A stretch of 64,000 bases of DNA from Takakia lepidozioides (lineage: Eukaryota > Streptophyta > Takakiopsida > Takakiales > Takakiaceae). Shown one piece after another: positions 19,393-29,960 of the stretch. The first letter of the stretch is position 1. The number at the start of each line of letters is the position of its first letter. The notes beneath the pieces are model-generated. The model saw nothing but the letters and a program-made list of their open reading frames with translations, was not told the DNA's origin and ran no database searches. The DNA lies in the NCBI GenBank assembly GCA_030704615.1, contig CM060733.1, positions 44,144,001 to 44,208,000 of the forward strand. The letters run 5' to 3'. The position numbers were made by a program, and so were the translations under genes.

Positions 19393-19756
19393 TCAGGGGA
19401 GGGCCAACGTGTGCAGCTCCATGTGACGTTCATAGGAGGAGTGGCGGTTGCCCAGCGAGGCAAGATGCCAACACTGGCAGCATTCACAGCTGCAGTGACT
19501 TGGCCTGGAGAGTTGTTGGATGCCAACACTCATTCAGAGGATGTGTTACCTCCGGGAGAGCAGGATGACATGTATGGTATGGCGGAATTGTCTGCCATGG
19601 TTGCTCACACTCCATTGTGGGGCTCGAGCAAGGATTTGCAGCGGGTTACTGATTATCGTGTCCTGGGTAGAGGCTTTTGTACCGTCAGGAGAGGAGGACA
19701 GTGCAGGGATTGCACCAGGTCCACCTCAGTTGTCACCATTGGACACCACACCGATC

Positions 19757-20765
19757 ATGTGGCAGTGTCTGGATGAAGGCATTTGCCTTCTGGACTTGTT
19801 TGGCGGGATCAGCACCGGATTGGCTGCTATTCTACAGACAGGTGTATGGGTACGGCGTTACCTGTATGTGGAGAGGGATGAGACTGCACGACGTGTGTCC
19901 CTACGCCATGTTGCTCTGTTGGTGCAGTAGTACCCTGAGTTGTTGCCGGTGTCTGCAGTTCGTGGATATCAGCAGGCCTTGCCAGGAGACATTTCGTTGC
20001 TGAGGGCGTAGGATTTGGAGCGGGTTGGCTCCATTGATTTGGTAGTGGCAGGTTGGCCCTGCCAAGGGCATTCATCAGCCGGGCATGGCAATGGATTGCG
20101 AGACTCGAGGTTGGGTCTGTTTTGGGAGATGGTGCGGGTTTTGCGCCACTTACAGCTTCATCAAACTGTATCTCCAGCATACATCTTGGAGAATGTGCCA
20201 CTGATGGGCAATTCTCGGGCCAGTGTGATGGCCAGTGTGCATCAAGTCCGGTCGTGGCTTGGGTCAACAGTGTTGCTGGATGCAACTGCAGTGGGGTCAC
20301 GGGCTCATCGTCCACGGTTATGGTGGACTAACTTGATGTCACCCGCACTGCTTAAGCATGCATTTGATGGGGTGCAGCGGCCAGCATACCTCACAGTGGA
20401 TAGCATTTTGGACACATGGAGGCAGTCTCAGCGTGTAAGACACGATGACCGTTTGCCTTTTGCAGTGGTCAACAAGGTGGATCAACCACGAGCAGCACTA
20501 CCTACACTGCTCAGCTTCCCAGGATCGCATGCTTTCCGGGATAATGGACCTAGCCTCATGTGGGATGCTCAGTTGTAGCAATTAGTAGAGCCTAATGCCG
20601 ACAAGCAAGATCGGGCTATGGGTTTTTCCACTAGGACCACGGTGGTGCCTTCTCTTTCTGAGGCATCACGTCGTCGGGTGTTGGGGCAAGCGATGGATCT
20701 AAATTGCTTGACCTGGATTATCAGCTTGGCTATGGCTGAGCAACGTAGAGTGCGGAGTGCACTTC
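19757..20765 (+). pseudogene. Cytosine-C5 DNA methyltransferase domain (DNMT3-like) inside the gypsy polyprotein
   Basis: C5-MTases transfer a methyl group from SAM to cytosine in DNA. Motif I is ICLLDLFGGISTGLAAI, followed by the VERDETARRVS acidic segment. Motif IV is AGWPCQGHSSAGHG with the catalytic Cys, motif VI is ILENVPLMG, and motif VIII is GSRAHRPRLWWTNL. A C-terminal block MGFSTRTTVVPSLSEASRRR followed by VLGQAMDLNCLTWII parallels the GFP..YT.V...S...R..LLG end of DNMT3. Motif order is I to X, not rearranged as in DRM. PCQ replaces the PCN of DNMT3/DRM. It lies between protease and RT in one frame with the RT. TAG codons at 19928, 20009 and 20576 interrupt it. All motifs are present, so this copy decayed by stops, not deletions. 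Confidence 0.85.
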
Positions 20766-22533
20766 CCTTGACAGTCTCTTTGCCTACCGAGACGGTACAG
20801 GCAGTGAGTGGGGGCGAGCCGGTGCGGACCACGGGGTGTAGACATCCATGGCACACGTGGGAGGTGCTCGAGGTTCAGAGGGAGTTGGCAGCCAAGGCGG
20901 TTGTGATGGATAAGGTTGGGGATTCTTCTCAGGTTGAGGAGGTCCTCAAGGATGAGATGATGGGGCAGGATGAGGCCTTGTCATTGATTGAGCAAGCAGG
21001 GAGTACTGCTCATGAGGTTGTGGCATAGCAACCACGAGACGTGTTTCCTACCTCTAAGTCTGCTGGACTTAAGGTTGCAGTTACGGAGGACAATTATGAG
21101 CCTGACATTGGACCCATTGTCACTGGAGGAGAGAGACGACGTATACGGCGGTTCCTGAGGGCTTACAGGAATTGCTTTGCCTTCAGTTTGAAGGATTTGG
21201 GAGCACTGGGTCAAGAGATTCGTATTGAGTTGGCCACAGACACGCCAATCTTTCGGAGACCCTATAGATACAGTGACATGGAGAGGTCTTTGATTCAGAT
21301 GAGGACTCAAGATCTCTGGGAGGCCGGTTTGGTGGAGCTCTCTGGTGGAGAGTATGCTTCAGCCACGGTGATATCAGCCAAGAAGGATGTCTATGGCAAT
21401 TGGACGGAGAGACGTATGTGCGATGATTACCGGCCTGTAAATTGTCAGACCAAGTCCGATAAGTATGCCATGCCCACACCGGAGGAGATCTTTGATGCCA
21501 TTGGGCATGCCAAGGACTTTAGCACTTTGGACTTGCGGTCCAGATATCACCAGTTGCCGATCAAGGAGGCGGACAAGCAGAAGACGACATTCTGGGGGAT
21601 CAATGAGCACGGGAAGGATTGCCTATATCAATGGCGATTATTACCATTTGGGCTTAAGAACGCTCCTGCAGAGTTCCAGAGAGTCATGGACAGGATTCTA
21701 GCAGGGTTGACTTTGCTCGGTGCTACATAGATGACATCATCATCTTTAGTGCTATGGTGGAGGAGCACGAGAGACACCTTCAGGTGGTGTTTGACCGCTT
21801 GAGAGCGCACGGATTGAAATTACATCCGGGGAAGTGCAAGTTCTTCCACAACCAGATTGAGTATCTGGGCCACATGATATATCCTGGAGGATTGGGGGTG
21901 CAGCAGACTAAGGTAGAGGCCATCGCACAGATTTCACGTCCCACGAATGGGAGCCGAGTTCGAGCTTTCATGGGGTTGGCAAACTACTATAGACGGTTTG
22001 TCAAGGGATTTAGTGCTATTGCAAAGGCTCTAACCAAGCTGACCAAGGTAGACCAGGAGTGGCAGTGGGAAGATGAGCAAGAGCGAGCTTTTCAGGAGCT
22101 CAAGGCAAGGTTGACCTCGGCGCCCATCTTGAGACAACCTATCAGGGGGCGTCCCTTTCAGGTGCATACAGATTGGAGCATGCTGGGGCTTGGAGCGGTT
22201 CTCACATAGGTGGATGATGAGGGAAGAGAGTTCGTAGTGGCTTATGCTAGCTGCTCGAACAACGCTGCAGAGTCTAAGTATAGCTCATATGAGGGGGAGT
22301 GCTTAGCTGCAGTGTGGGCCGTGGCACACTTCAGGTGCTATCTATACGGCAATCTCTTCACCCTTGTCACGGATCACCAGCCACTCAAGTGGTTGATGGA
22401 GTCAGACAAGCTTACGGGGAAGCTTGCACAGTGGGCACTTATACTCCAGGAGTATGACTTTCAGGTTGTGCATCGACCGGGTTTGGTCAATAGGGATGCG
22501 GATGGATTGAGTCGCAATCCATGCATGAGCTAG
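20766..22533 (+). pseudogene. Reverse transcriptase and RNase H of the gypsy element
   Basis: The domain copies element RNA to DNA. RT landmarks are IFRRPYRYSDMERSLIQMRT, RMCDDYRPVNCQTKSDKYAM, STLDLRSRYHQLPIKEADK, and the YIDD active site at about 21723. A one-base deletion just before the active site (about 21712) moves the frame. The next frame gives LKLHPGKCKFFHNQIEYLGH and FMGLANYYRRFVKGFS. RNase H follows with VHTDWSMLGLGAVLT, YEGECLAAVWAV and LVTDHQPLKWL, which hold the acidic catalytic residues. TAG codons lie at 21026, 22207 and 22531. Confidence 0.92.
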
Positions 22534-23838
22534 CAGGATGACACTGGAGCTCGGTGGCATGGTGAGACGGACGAGGAGATTGTGCCGGGATGACATGCAT
22601 CTGCCTTTTTGTGTATCTTGGCATCGGGAGGTCAGGTTGGGCCTACAACAGGGATGACTGTAGACGGAGTGTCTGAGGACCCTGAGGCTAGTGATGAGCC
22701 AAGTGGTGCCAAGGATATACATGAGGATTCGGTTGTGTTGGACTACCTCCGCACTGGAGACTCGGCAGCTAGTGTGACTGCCAAGAAGAGGGATCGGATC
22801 CTACAACGAGCCAAGAGGTTCAAATGGGAGGGGATACACCTGCTTCGAGTGTGGGAGGATGGTCGGGTGAGGATCGTGCCTCACCCAACACAGCGTGCAC
22901 GGTTAGTGCGGCATGCCCATGAGGAGTTGGGGCATTTTGGAGTCGTGGCTAGGTGCATGGTGTGTGACAAGGTGCGTGCTTCATTCAACGCCCCTACACC
23001 ACAGTTGCATCATTTACCCATCATGGGATTGGGCTACAGGTGGAGTCTTGACTTGCAGGGCCTTCTACCACTGACGATGCGTCACCACAGATATGTGTTG
23101 GGGATGGTGGAGCACTTCTCCAAGTGGATTGAGTTGGTTCCATTGCCTAACAAGGCTAGTGAGGGGGCTGCGTATGCATTCCTGGATCGTGTGCTTAACC
23201 AATTCGGTGCTCCAGCTGAGGTACTCACGGACCAAGGGAGAGAGTTCTTGGGGGAGTTTCAGGCTTTGTGTGATAAAGCCTTGATAGACCACCGTACCAC
23301 TTCTCGGGATCATCCTGAGGCCGATGGCTTGGCAGAGAGAGTAGTGCAGACAGTGAAGAGGGGTTTGCGCAAGTATGGCTTGCAAAAAGGACACCTAAGA
23401 GATTGGGATCTTCAGGTACCTTGGCTAGCCATGGGCTACAGGTTTAGCAAGCAAGCATCACTTACCTCCTTCTCACCATATTTCCTTCTCTTTGGCCGAG
23501 AGCCAGATTTGCCTGCGTCTATTCGCAGGGAGGCTGCAGTAGTCCTCAACCTTGATGATCCGGATGTGTGGACACAAGCATGTGCCCAGTGGGCAGAGTT
23601 GTTCAAGAGAGTCATGCCTATGGCTTTTGAGAATCTTGCTATTGCCCAACACCGAGACACATTGAGGTATGTCACTATACGTGGAGGGGGATATTGGCCA
23701 GGTGTTCGGCGTTTCCACCCTGGGGACTATGTGTATCTGCAGCAGACAACGCCTACGACCTTGGATGTCACAGCAGGACGTGTGATTCTAAGGGTCAGGG
23801 AGGTATTACCTTCAGGAGTGTTGATTCTGGAGGGACGA
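22534..23838 (+). pseudogene. Integrase of the gypsy element
   Basis: The DDE core is complete: WSLDLQGLLPLTMRHHRYVL (first Asp), APAEVLTDQGREFLGEF (second Asp) and HPEADGLAERVVQTVKRG (Glu). The N-terminal HHCC finger is compressed: HAHEELGHFG is followed almost at once by CMVC, so about 25 residues usually present between the His and Cys pairs are missing. A C-terminal SH3/GPY-like segment (FHPGDYVYLQQTTPTTLDVT) precedes the PHD finger. A TGA at 22591 (CGA expected) lies upstream of the 429-codon open stretch 22609-23898. Confidence 0.9.
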
Positions 23839-24085
23839 AATGGTATGGAAGGATCATGTGCCCAATTGTGCGCCATTTCACCTTCCATATGTGGATGAGA
23901 GGATAGATCCCAACCTTGCAGTGGTACCTGCAGGATTGCGTTGCATGCTATGTGGGCATGCTCGTGGTGCCGCCACTATGCTGGTGTGTGATCGATGTTC
24001 AAGAGGTTGGCACATGGGATGCTTGACACCACCTCTTGAGAGGGTTCCTGATGGAGATTGGTTATGTCCACCCTGCTTGGGATAG
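23838..24085 (+). CDS. PHD finger at the C-terminus of the gypsy polyprotein
   Basis: PHD fingers read histone H3 tails. After a frame change near 23838 the text DHVPNCAPFHLPYVDERIDP continues the integrase tail. It leads into a full Cys4-His-Cys3 set: LRCMLCG, MLVCDRC, GWHMGC and GDWLCPPC. All eight zinc ligands and the conserved Trp before the last Cys pair are there. It ends at TAG 24083. Many plant gypsy elements carry a chromodomain in this position; a PHD finger could play the same targeting role. Part of the polyprotein, not a separate gene. Confidence 0.85.
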
Positions 24086-24714
24086 TGCAGTGGATATGAC
24101 TAGTGGCAGCTCACAAGACATGGGAGGCCAAGCTCATAGGAGTCAATACCCAAGATCTCAGGCTCAAGTTCACAGGTTGCAAGACGACGACTAACGATGG
24201 GGCAACTCTTGTACCCGGCCTCTTGATCTATTGAGTTTGAGTGTAGTAGGGACAGTGGTGGAGGACCTAGTGAGGCTATAGCCACTATCACATCTTGTGG
24301 CTACCTGGCCTTAGAGGGACCTAAGCGCTAGCTAGGGAGGCGATTGTGATGACTAGTGGCAGCCTACAGTACAATAGATCGCGGTAGTTATGACTGCCAA
24401 ACCGTGGTAGTCATGGTTTTCATGACTTTGACCATGACTGCACCATGTTTTTATATGAAATTGACCTCCCGCAGTCGTTCATACGACTGTAGTCATATGA
24501 ACGACTATCTAAATAGTCGTTTGTATGACTACATGGCTCCGGAATGGGCGGAAGGCTGGTCAACAGCAATTGACCAGATTTAGCTCACCATTCATAGTCA
24601 TTTCCATGACTACAGTGTAGATGGATGAGGTTACATAGTCATGATGACTACTCGGGATTTTGTAATTTGGTGTGTATAATACAATTAAAATACCATATGA
24701 TCATATGAATGATG
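24086..24714. repeat. Post-coding region with a cluster of short palindromes
   Basis: A purine-rich CTAGGGAGGCGA (about 24333) is followed by TGTGATGACTAG and may be a polypurine tract and LTR start. From 24400 to 24715 there are many small inverted repeats built on AGTCAT/ATGACT: AGTCATGG-TTTT-CATGACT, CGTTCATACGACTGTAGTCA followed by TATGAACG, TAGTCATTTCCATGACTA and CATATGATCATATG. Confidence 0.5.
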
Positions 24715-25135
24715 TCAAGTTAAATAAACACAGTGTGAAACTAACTAGAATAAATCTACTTATTTGTATTTAACATTTGGATTTAGTTCAAGTGTTAAGT
24801 CAGGTGTCAAGTTTAGTTTGACACCTGAACCATCTTATCTTCACGAGCACGTCAGTCGTGTGGCTCATCTCTCTCGAGTTGAGCCTGCACGACCGAGCTC
24901 CTTCTCTGCTTAGAATCTGAGTGTGTTTATGAAGGGAGAATAGGATGTTGTGGGGTGGAGTCCCCTTAGCTTGGGGTGCCCCTGGCTCGACTCTTAGTTT
25001 TAATGAGTGATTGTGTTGTATTGAGTGTTTCTATGTCAACAGTGTGAATCTAGTTTCAATCACTCGAGAGAGATCATCTATCTAGTTTTCTAGTGCTAAG
25101 CTAGATATGATGTTTTTGTTTTTAGCACTATTAGA
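24715..25135 (+). repeat. Diverged direct repeat of the 5' LTR-like start
   Basis: Begins TGTCAAGTTAAATAAAC and repeats in order the motifs seen at 14175-14560: a TTAACATTTGG...CAAGTGTTAA hairpin, TATCTTCACG, CTCGAGTTGAGCC and CACTCGAGAGAGATC. Similarity is patchy, so this is an old LTR or a related subfamily's LTR. Confidence 0.5.
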
Positions 25136-25398
25136 ATATAGCTTGGTCACGGGGAGCCTGCAGTTAGACTGGCTATGTGTGCCGAGTGGAGCAGAACAGG
25201 AAGGCGGAAACCATTCGAAGTGTTGCTGCAACAGTTCAAAGCCAACAATAATCGCCCCGGGGATGCCCGTTTGTTTGAGGCTGGTGGAAGCATTCACAGG
25301 GGTCGCCTACACATTCTCATTTGGAGTGTGCGCTGCAGGTAATCCTGTTGCGGTGGGGTCCCTGGTGTCAAAACCAGGCTGCTGCGGTGGTAGGAGGG

Positions 25399-27072
25399 TC
25401 AGCGTGGCCGCGGCGGATGGTTTTGCTGCAGAGCTCGTGATTCCCAGACGAGGGGATCAGCGTGATGGAATTCCAGCAGGGCAAGTGGGCTGTATCCACC
25501 CGTCGTTGCTTCCGGTATCATGCTTGCATCTCCCAGCACTAAGGGATGAGTGGCCGAGCTGTTGGGAGGGGGAAGCTTAGCGAGAACCACATTGGCGTGA
25601 TTGTAGAAGTTGGCGAGGTTAGCGCCAAGGTTCTCGGTAATGGAGTCCTTTAGAGAGACTAGGTAGGCGTGCTGCTCCTCCTTCTGAGCCACCATGGTGG
25701 TGGCGACCCTATTGTCCAGAGCTGCTAAGTCCCCCCATATGTCGGTTTTGATTGAAATGGCATGTGGAGCTAATTTTTGGTCGATTCAAGCATAAGTAGG
25801 TCCTGGCCGTGTTCCGAGCTTGGATTTGCGTTGATGCTGATAGAGTTCACGGTGTTGGCGAGCGCCTCATTGATATTAGCTACGCGCAAGCGATCCAAAA
25901 TCCCCTTGGCAGGTGGAGCAGGTCCGTTCAGACTGTGGATGTGCGGGTCGAACTTGACCAATCGATCAATGACAAGGGATGGAGGCTTATTGCACCATTG
26001 GAGACTCGCTTGTCATGTACAGGGAGAGGTAGTCGGTAGTGGCGAGGAGGTCGTATGCTTTCTTTACTTTTCCTTGCACCGGGGTCCCGGAGGCCATCTC
26101 CATGACGAACGCCATGTCGCCTTTCAAGAGCGCGATGCCATCAGTCGCAGGGTGTAGCAGTTCGATTTTGAGGATCCCATACCACATCTTGTTTCCATGT
26201 TTTGTGAATGTCGTGATTGGATTGTACAAGACAGTTCCCAGGGGGATTTGCATTTCTTCGAGTCTCTTCTTGGCACGATAAAGGGCTTCCTCTTTTGACA
26301 TGTCAGTATCGCTATCGAACCTTATCAAGATGTGACATGGAGTAGCAGATAGGCCTGAGTTCGGGTCAATTGGAGTGCCCTTTGGTAGTTGAGTAAGCGG
26401 AAGAAATTGTCCCTCGTGTCCATCAGGACGCACAGCAGGGAAGAATAGCTGTGGGACGTGAGGGAAGGCCTTGAGGCAGTGGCGCATTTCGTGAATTTCT
26501 GAGGCTCGAAGGCCCAACTTCTGAAGCTCTGCCGTTGTTCTTGTTTCCATGAAGAAGGGCAATTGTGCATCGTGGGCATGTTTCTCGAGGGCAGGATAGC
26601 CCATCCACAGTTGGCGCGTAGAAAATGAGTTGGAGGTGCATATGTGACAGATCTGGAGCAACTCCTTGTGACTTCTTGGGGTCAGAGTGGGAGCTGCCCG
26701 TATCACTGTTGATCGTGCTAGAAGCGCGTTTGTTATTCGGGCAGCTGCCAGCCAGGGGAGCAGCAGGTGGTGTGGTCGTGGTATTGCGGAGGGTCATCCG
26801 GTGAACGTGCAGATTGGACGCCGATAGAGATTGTGCGGCAGGAGTGTTTGGGTCGTGGCCCACCCTGTCCATTGCCATATTCTATGTCGAGCGGGTTTGG
26901 TATGTCTGTTCTGTTGCAAAGAACTGCTTGTCAGACAGATGCATATCGCTGACGTCGGCATCTTCCTCTTCGGGAGCATCCATAGAAGTAGCGTTGGCTG
27001 CATGGGAGGAATCATTACGAATTTTAATCCAAGGTCGGTCATGGACTTGAGCAGCCAGCTTGCGAGATGCAA
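25399..27072 (-). pseudogene. Unidentified retroelement-like ORFs on the minus strand
   Basis: Several frames read leftward. The longest is 239 codons (26706-25987) and contains THHG-free but ordered text such as TKHGNKMWYGILKIELLHPA and DGIALLKGDMAFVMEMASG, followed by GKVKKAYDLL. The flanking frames 26878-26423, 25961-25770 and 25695-25399 continue the same strand with breaks. The pattern (a soluble alpha/beta-looking domain after a Pro/Ser-rich N-terminus) resembles a gag-like or LINE ORF1-like protein, but I do not recognise the family. It lies inside the 3' LTR-like interval in opposite orientation to the gypsy genes, so it is probably a nested fragment. Confidence 0.35.
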
Positions 27073-27189
27073 AGCAGTTCAGTGTATGTTTGAAACACCT
27101 GTAGGTGAAATCCAGGGAATCTGTGAGAACTACATGGACGTGTTGGGAACTCGTAGATGACTTGGGAGCAGTTTTTAATGGTGAGAACG

Positions 27190-28169
27190 TTTTGGTGTTA
27201 AAAAAAAAAAAAACCCCCTTTTGATCTAATTTAAATGGTTTAGAGCCTAATTGGTCATATCTTTGTCAAATGGACTCCGCTTGACTCAGTTTTTGGGGGG
27301 ATAGCTGTAGAAAGGGGAAATCTACCTATCTAGACCTATTTTAGTTTTTTGGACTCTGCTAAAACTCTATGGAATTTTTTGAGTGTGAGTGTGCTATGAA
27401 AGATCCACAATTATGTTTCTAGAACCTGTTGTGGTCTACATGAGAGACAAATCTGGGGATGTCCTCCTTGTATGGCTGGGGGAAATGAGGACGTAATTGA
27501 ATGGCAGGTCTCTTCTCTTAGCCTGTGCACACAAGGGGACAAGATTTATATTTCTCAAGGAACTCAGACTGATTTGAGTGGAGAGCAGTTGGACGAGTTG
27601 ATTGCATACTGGGAGTCAGGCATTAGCAATAGACAACAAACTGCAGTACTTGGCGTTGAGGGCCTCAATATTGCTTTGGACAGTCAGAACTCTGTTGGAG
27701 CAAGCAGTTCTGTAGCTGTAGGAGAAATACCAAAGTGGGTGGAAGCTAGGCTTGGAACACAGCCAAAGACAGCCCCGGGGGTTTATTAGCAATGACAAGT
27801 TTGTTCTGCTTGAAGGAGATGCAGTCATTCGCAACGAGGACACCCGCAACCGTCTCAAAGCTTTCGAGTTGAGAGACTGTCTGACCCTACCTTTATTTTC
27901 TTTAGTATTCAGTGAGCGGGAGATAGGGGAATATTGCTTTGTCTCTACCTGGCAGAAGGAGGATGAGGGTTGGTTAGAGTGAGCTACTGTAGCTTGGGAC
28001 AAGGTTTGTGGCAGGTTTCTGGACATAGATATACCTCCTACACCCTACCATCATGCAGAGCGAGGCACTTTGAAAGAAGTCTGGCAGTTGATAGCATAGA
28101 TCAGGATAAGATCTTGCTTGGTCGGGCCTCTATTCTTCCCCTTCCTCTTTTTACTATTTTCATTACTTT
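27190..28169 (+). pseudogene. Decayed coding remnant of unknown family
   Basis: An A13 tract at about 27199 is followed by plus-strand frames 27472-27789 and 27752-27982. They give EWQVSSLSLCTQGDKIYISQ and FVLLEGDAVIRNEDTRNRLK; the latter continues to EYCFVSTWQKEDEGWLE with stops and shifts. Composition and continuity suggest former protein-coding sequence, probably of a transposon. I recognise no domain. Confidence 0.3.
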
Positions 28170-28412
28170 GTACTTGTAGTTGTCAAAGCCTCTCTTGGTG
28201 GAGGCCAGTCAGTCCGGGGTTTTGGGCTGGGATATTCTGCAGGATCAGCACTGCAGATGGATTTTGGTGTGGGGGTGTTGATGTTTTGATTTCTTATGTT
28301 TGGATCCCCCCCAACACCTGCATGCTTGACTGTGCGCCATGTTGGTTTTGTGTGGGCGCTTGTTTTCATAGGGAATAGGCCGGATTTGATCACCGGTGCT
28401 GTTCCACTTGGA
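28170..28412 (+). repeat. Direct repeat of 16290-16530 (putative LTR end)
   Basis: Shares with 16290-16530 the ordered words GGTGGAGGC, CAGTCAGTCCGG, TTTTGGTGT, ACACCTGCAT, TGTGCGCCATG and TTTTGTGTGGGCGCTTG, with substitutions and small indels between. It ends at the point where hAT-1 homology resumes. Confidence 0.6.
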
Positions 28413-28597
28413 TAATGGCATATTGATAACCGGGAGATTTTTTTTTTTGGGACCCTTCTATTGATAACCTCTAACCGCCACAATTTCCAAACCCCTACAT
28501 TATATATAACCACCTCCATCCCGCTTTAAGCAAAGATGCCTTACCCGGACCCTTCAATATGCCCAAATTGTCATACCCGCCCAACACTGGTTTAAAC

Positions 28598-28770
28598 CCG
28601 CTGCCCTGCCCCGTGTGTGGGATTGTTCGTGTGACGGTATGTCTGGGTGATGATCGTCCCGTAGGCCTCATGGCCCATAAATGAAAGGGGGTTAATCTTT
28701 CCCCTCCTCAAGGGCCTGAATTGTGGGCTGTCGCTCCCATATTTCCTTAAATAAATAAATAAATAAAAAC
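28598..28770 (+). repeat. SINE body and (AAAT)n tail (3' part)
   Basis: Continues the tRNA-like head after the hAT-1 target duplication and ends in AAAT repeats (28748-28769). The segment just before the tail is imperfectly repeated just after it (28770-28805), suggesting a partial duplicate of the tail. Confidence 0.5.
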
Positions 28771-29191
28771 CCCTCAAGGACCTAAATTGTGGGCTATCAG
28801 ATTTCCTTTTATGTATATATATATATATATGCGAGATCTAAAGAGGTATTGTTTGGGTTATATGACATTTAAGGAATGATATATATGTAGCATTTGTTTT
28901 AGGTGTGATTGGAGCGTTCTTATAACCCAAGGCTCCCTAACAACACAACAAAAAAAGAAAAGACCTAGCACATAAAGGCTATGAAGGCACATAAAGGCCC
29001 TTATATACCCTGATTAGATATACCCTTCATTTTAACATATACCCTTCAGGAAAGTAGGGTATATTGAGGGTCTTGATGCAGGGTAAATATAAGGATAAGG
29101 GTATATCATAAGAATATACCCTGATATAAGGGTATACATCCGGGTACCTAAACTTGCCACACCAGGGTATATATATATCAATATACCCTGA

Positions 29192-29410
<219 letters not shown>

Positions 29411-29768
29411 ATCGACCAAATCACCCTCATTTTTTTCTGGGTCATTGTAGCCAAATGATCGCTCATCCGACTCACGCACGTCTTTTTAGAATAATGGGCT
29501 TCATGAAACAGTGCTAGAGGTTGTTTCTGTGTATGTCCAGTGAGGTGTGAATTAGGTCTGCGAGCTAAGTTTTTGAGTACTGTTCGACGTGAGCATTGCT
29601 TGCTGGAGTTTCTCATTTTAATAAAGCAACGAGGCCCGGTTCTTTTTTTTTGCGTCCAATTTTTGTATCAGATGTGGTGGGATGTGCTGGTTATGTGGAT
29701 CACAATTCTCATGAGTATGTTGAGAGCAGGGGAATGCTATCTTATGCTTGAGAATGTGATTTCAAAGG
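29411..29768 (+). other. Flank between TPI fragment and hAT-2, no gene
   Basis: Presumed 3' flank of the TPI copy. Short ORFs (90-117 codons, both strands) look incidental. This flank resumes after hAT-2 at 52508. Confidence 0.4.
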
Positions 29769-29960
29769 GTTCGTACCAGTGTTGGGCGGGTATGACAATT
29801 TGGGCATATTGAAGGGTCCGGGTAAGGCATCTTTGCTTAAAGCGGAATGGAGGCGGTTATATATAATGTAGGGGTTTGGAAATTGTGGCGGTTAGAGGTT
29901 ATCAATAGAAGGGTCCCCAAAAAAAATCTCCCGGTTATCAATATGCCATTATCCAAGTCC

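Larger units (their letters stand above)
14175..28412 (+). mobile_element. Ty3/gypsy (Metaviridae) retrotransposon block encoding a C5-methyltransferase and a PHD finger
   Basis: This is sequence inserted in hAT-1, judged by the break in homology to hAT-2 at both ends. It starts TG at 14175 and ends CA near 28413, without a visible target duplication and with loss of about 150 bp of hAT-1. The coding order is Gag with zinc knuckles, protease, C5-MTase, RT, RNase H, integrase, PHD. Two regions occur on both sides of the coding part as diverged direct repeats: 14175-14560 versus 24715-25130, and 16290-16530 versus 28170-28412. They fit the start and end of long, diverged LTRs. No primer-binding site was recognised. 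Several nested or recombined elements remain possible. Confidence 0.7.
8317..28589 (+). mobile_element. hAT-1: coding hAT element, itself interrupted by a Ty3/gypsy block
   Basis: Ends are CAGTGTTGGGCGGGTAT at 8317 and ATACCCGCCCAACACTG at 28589. The flanking octamers are GTTTGAAC (8309-8316) and GTTTAAAC (28590-28597), one mismatch apart. Parts 8317-14174 and 28413-28589 match hAT-2 in inverted order. The stretch corresponding to hAT-2 29960-30111 is missing at the gypsy junction, so about 150 bp were lost there. It carries a broken hAT transposase and a PPR fragment. It lies inside the SINE of hAT-0. Confidence 0.88.
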
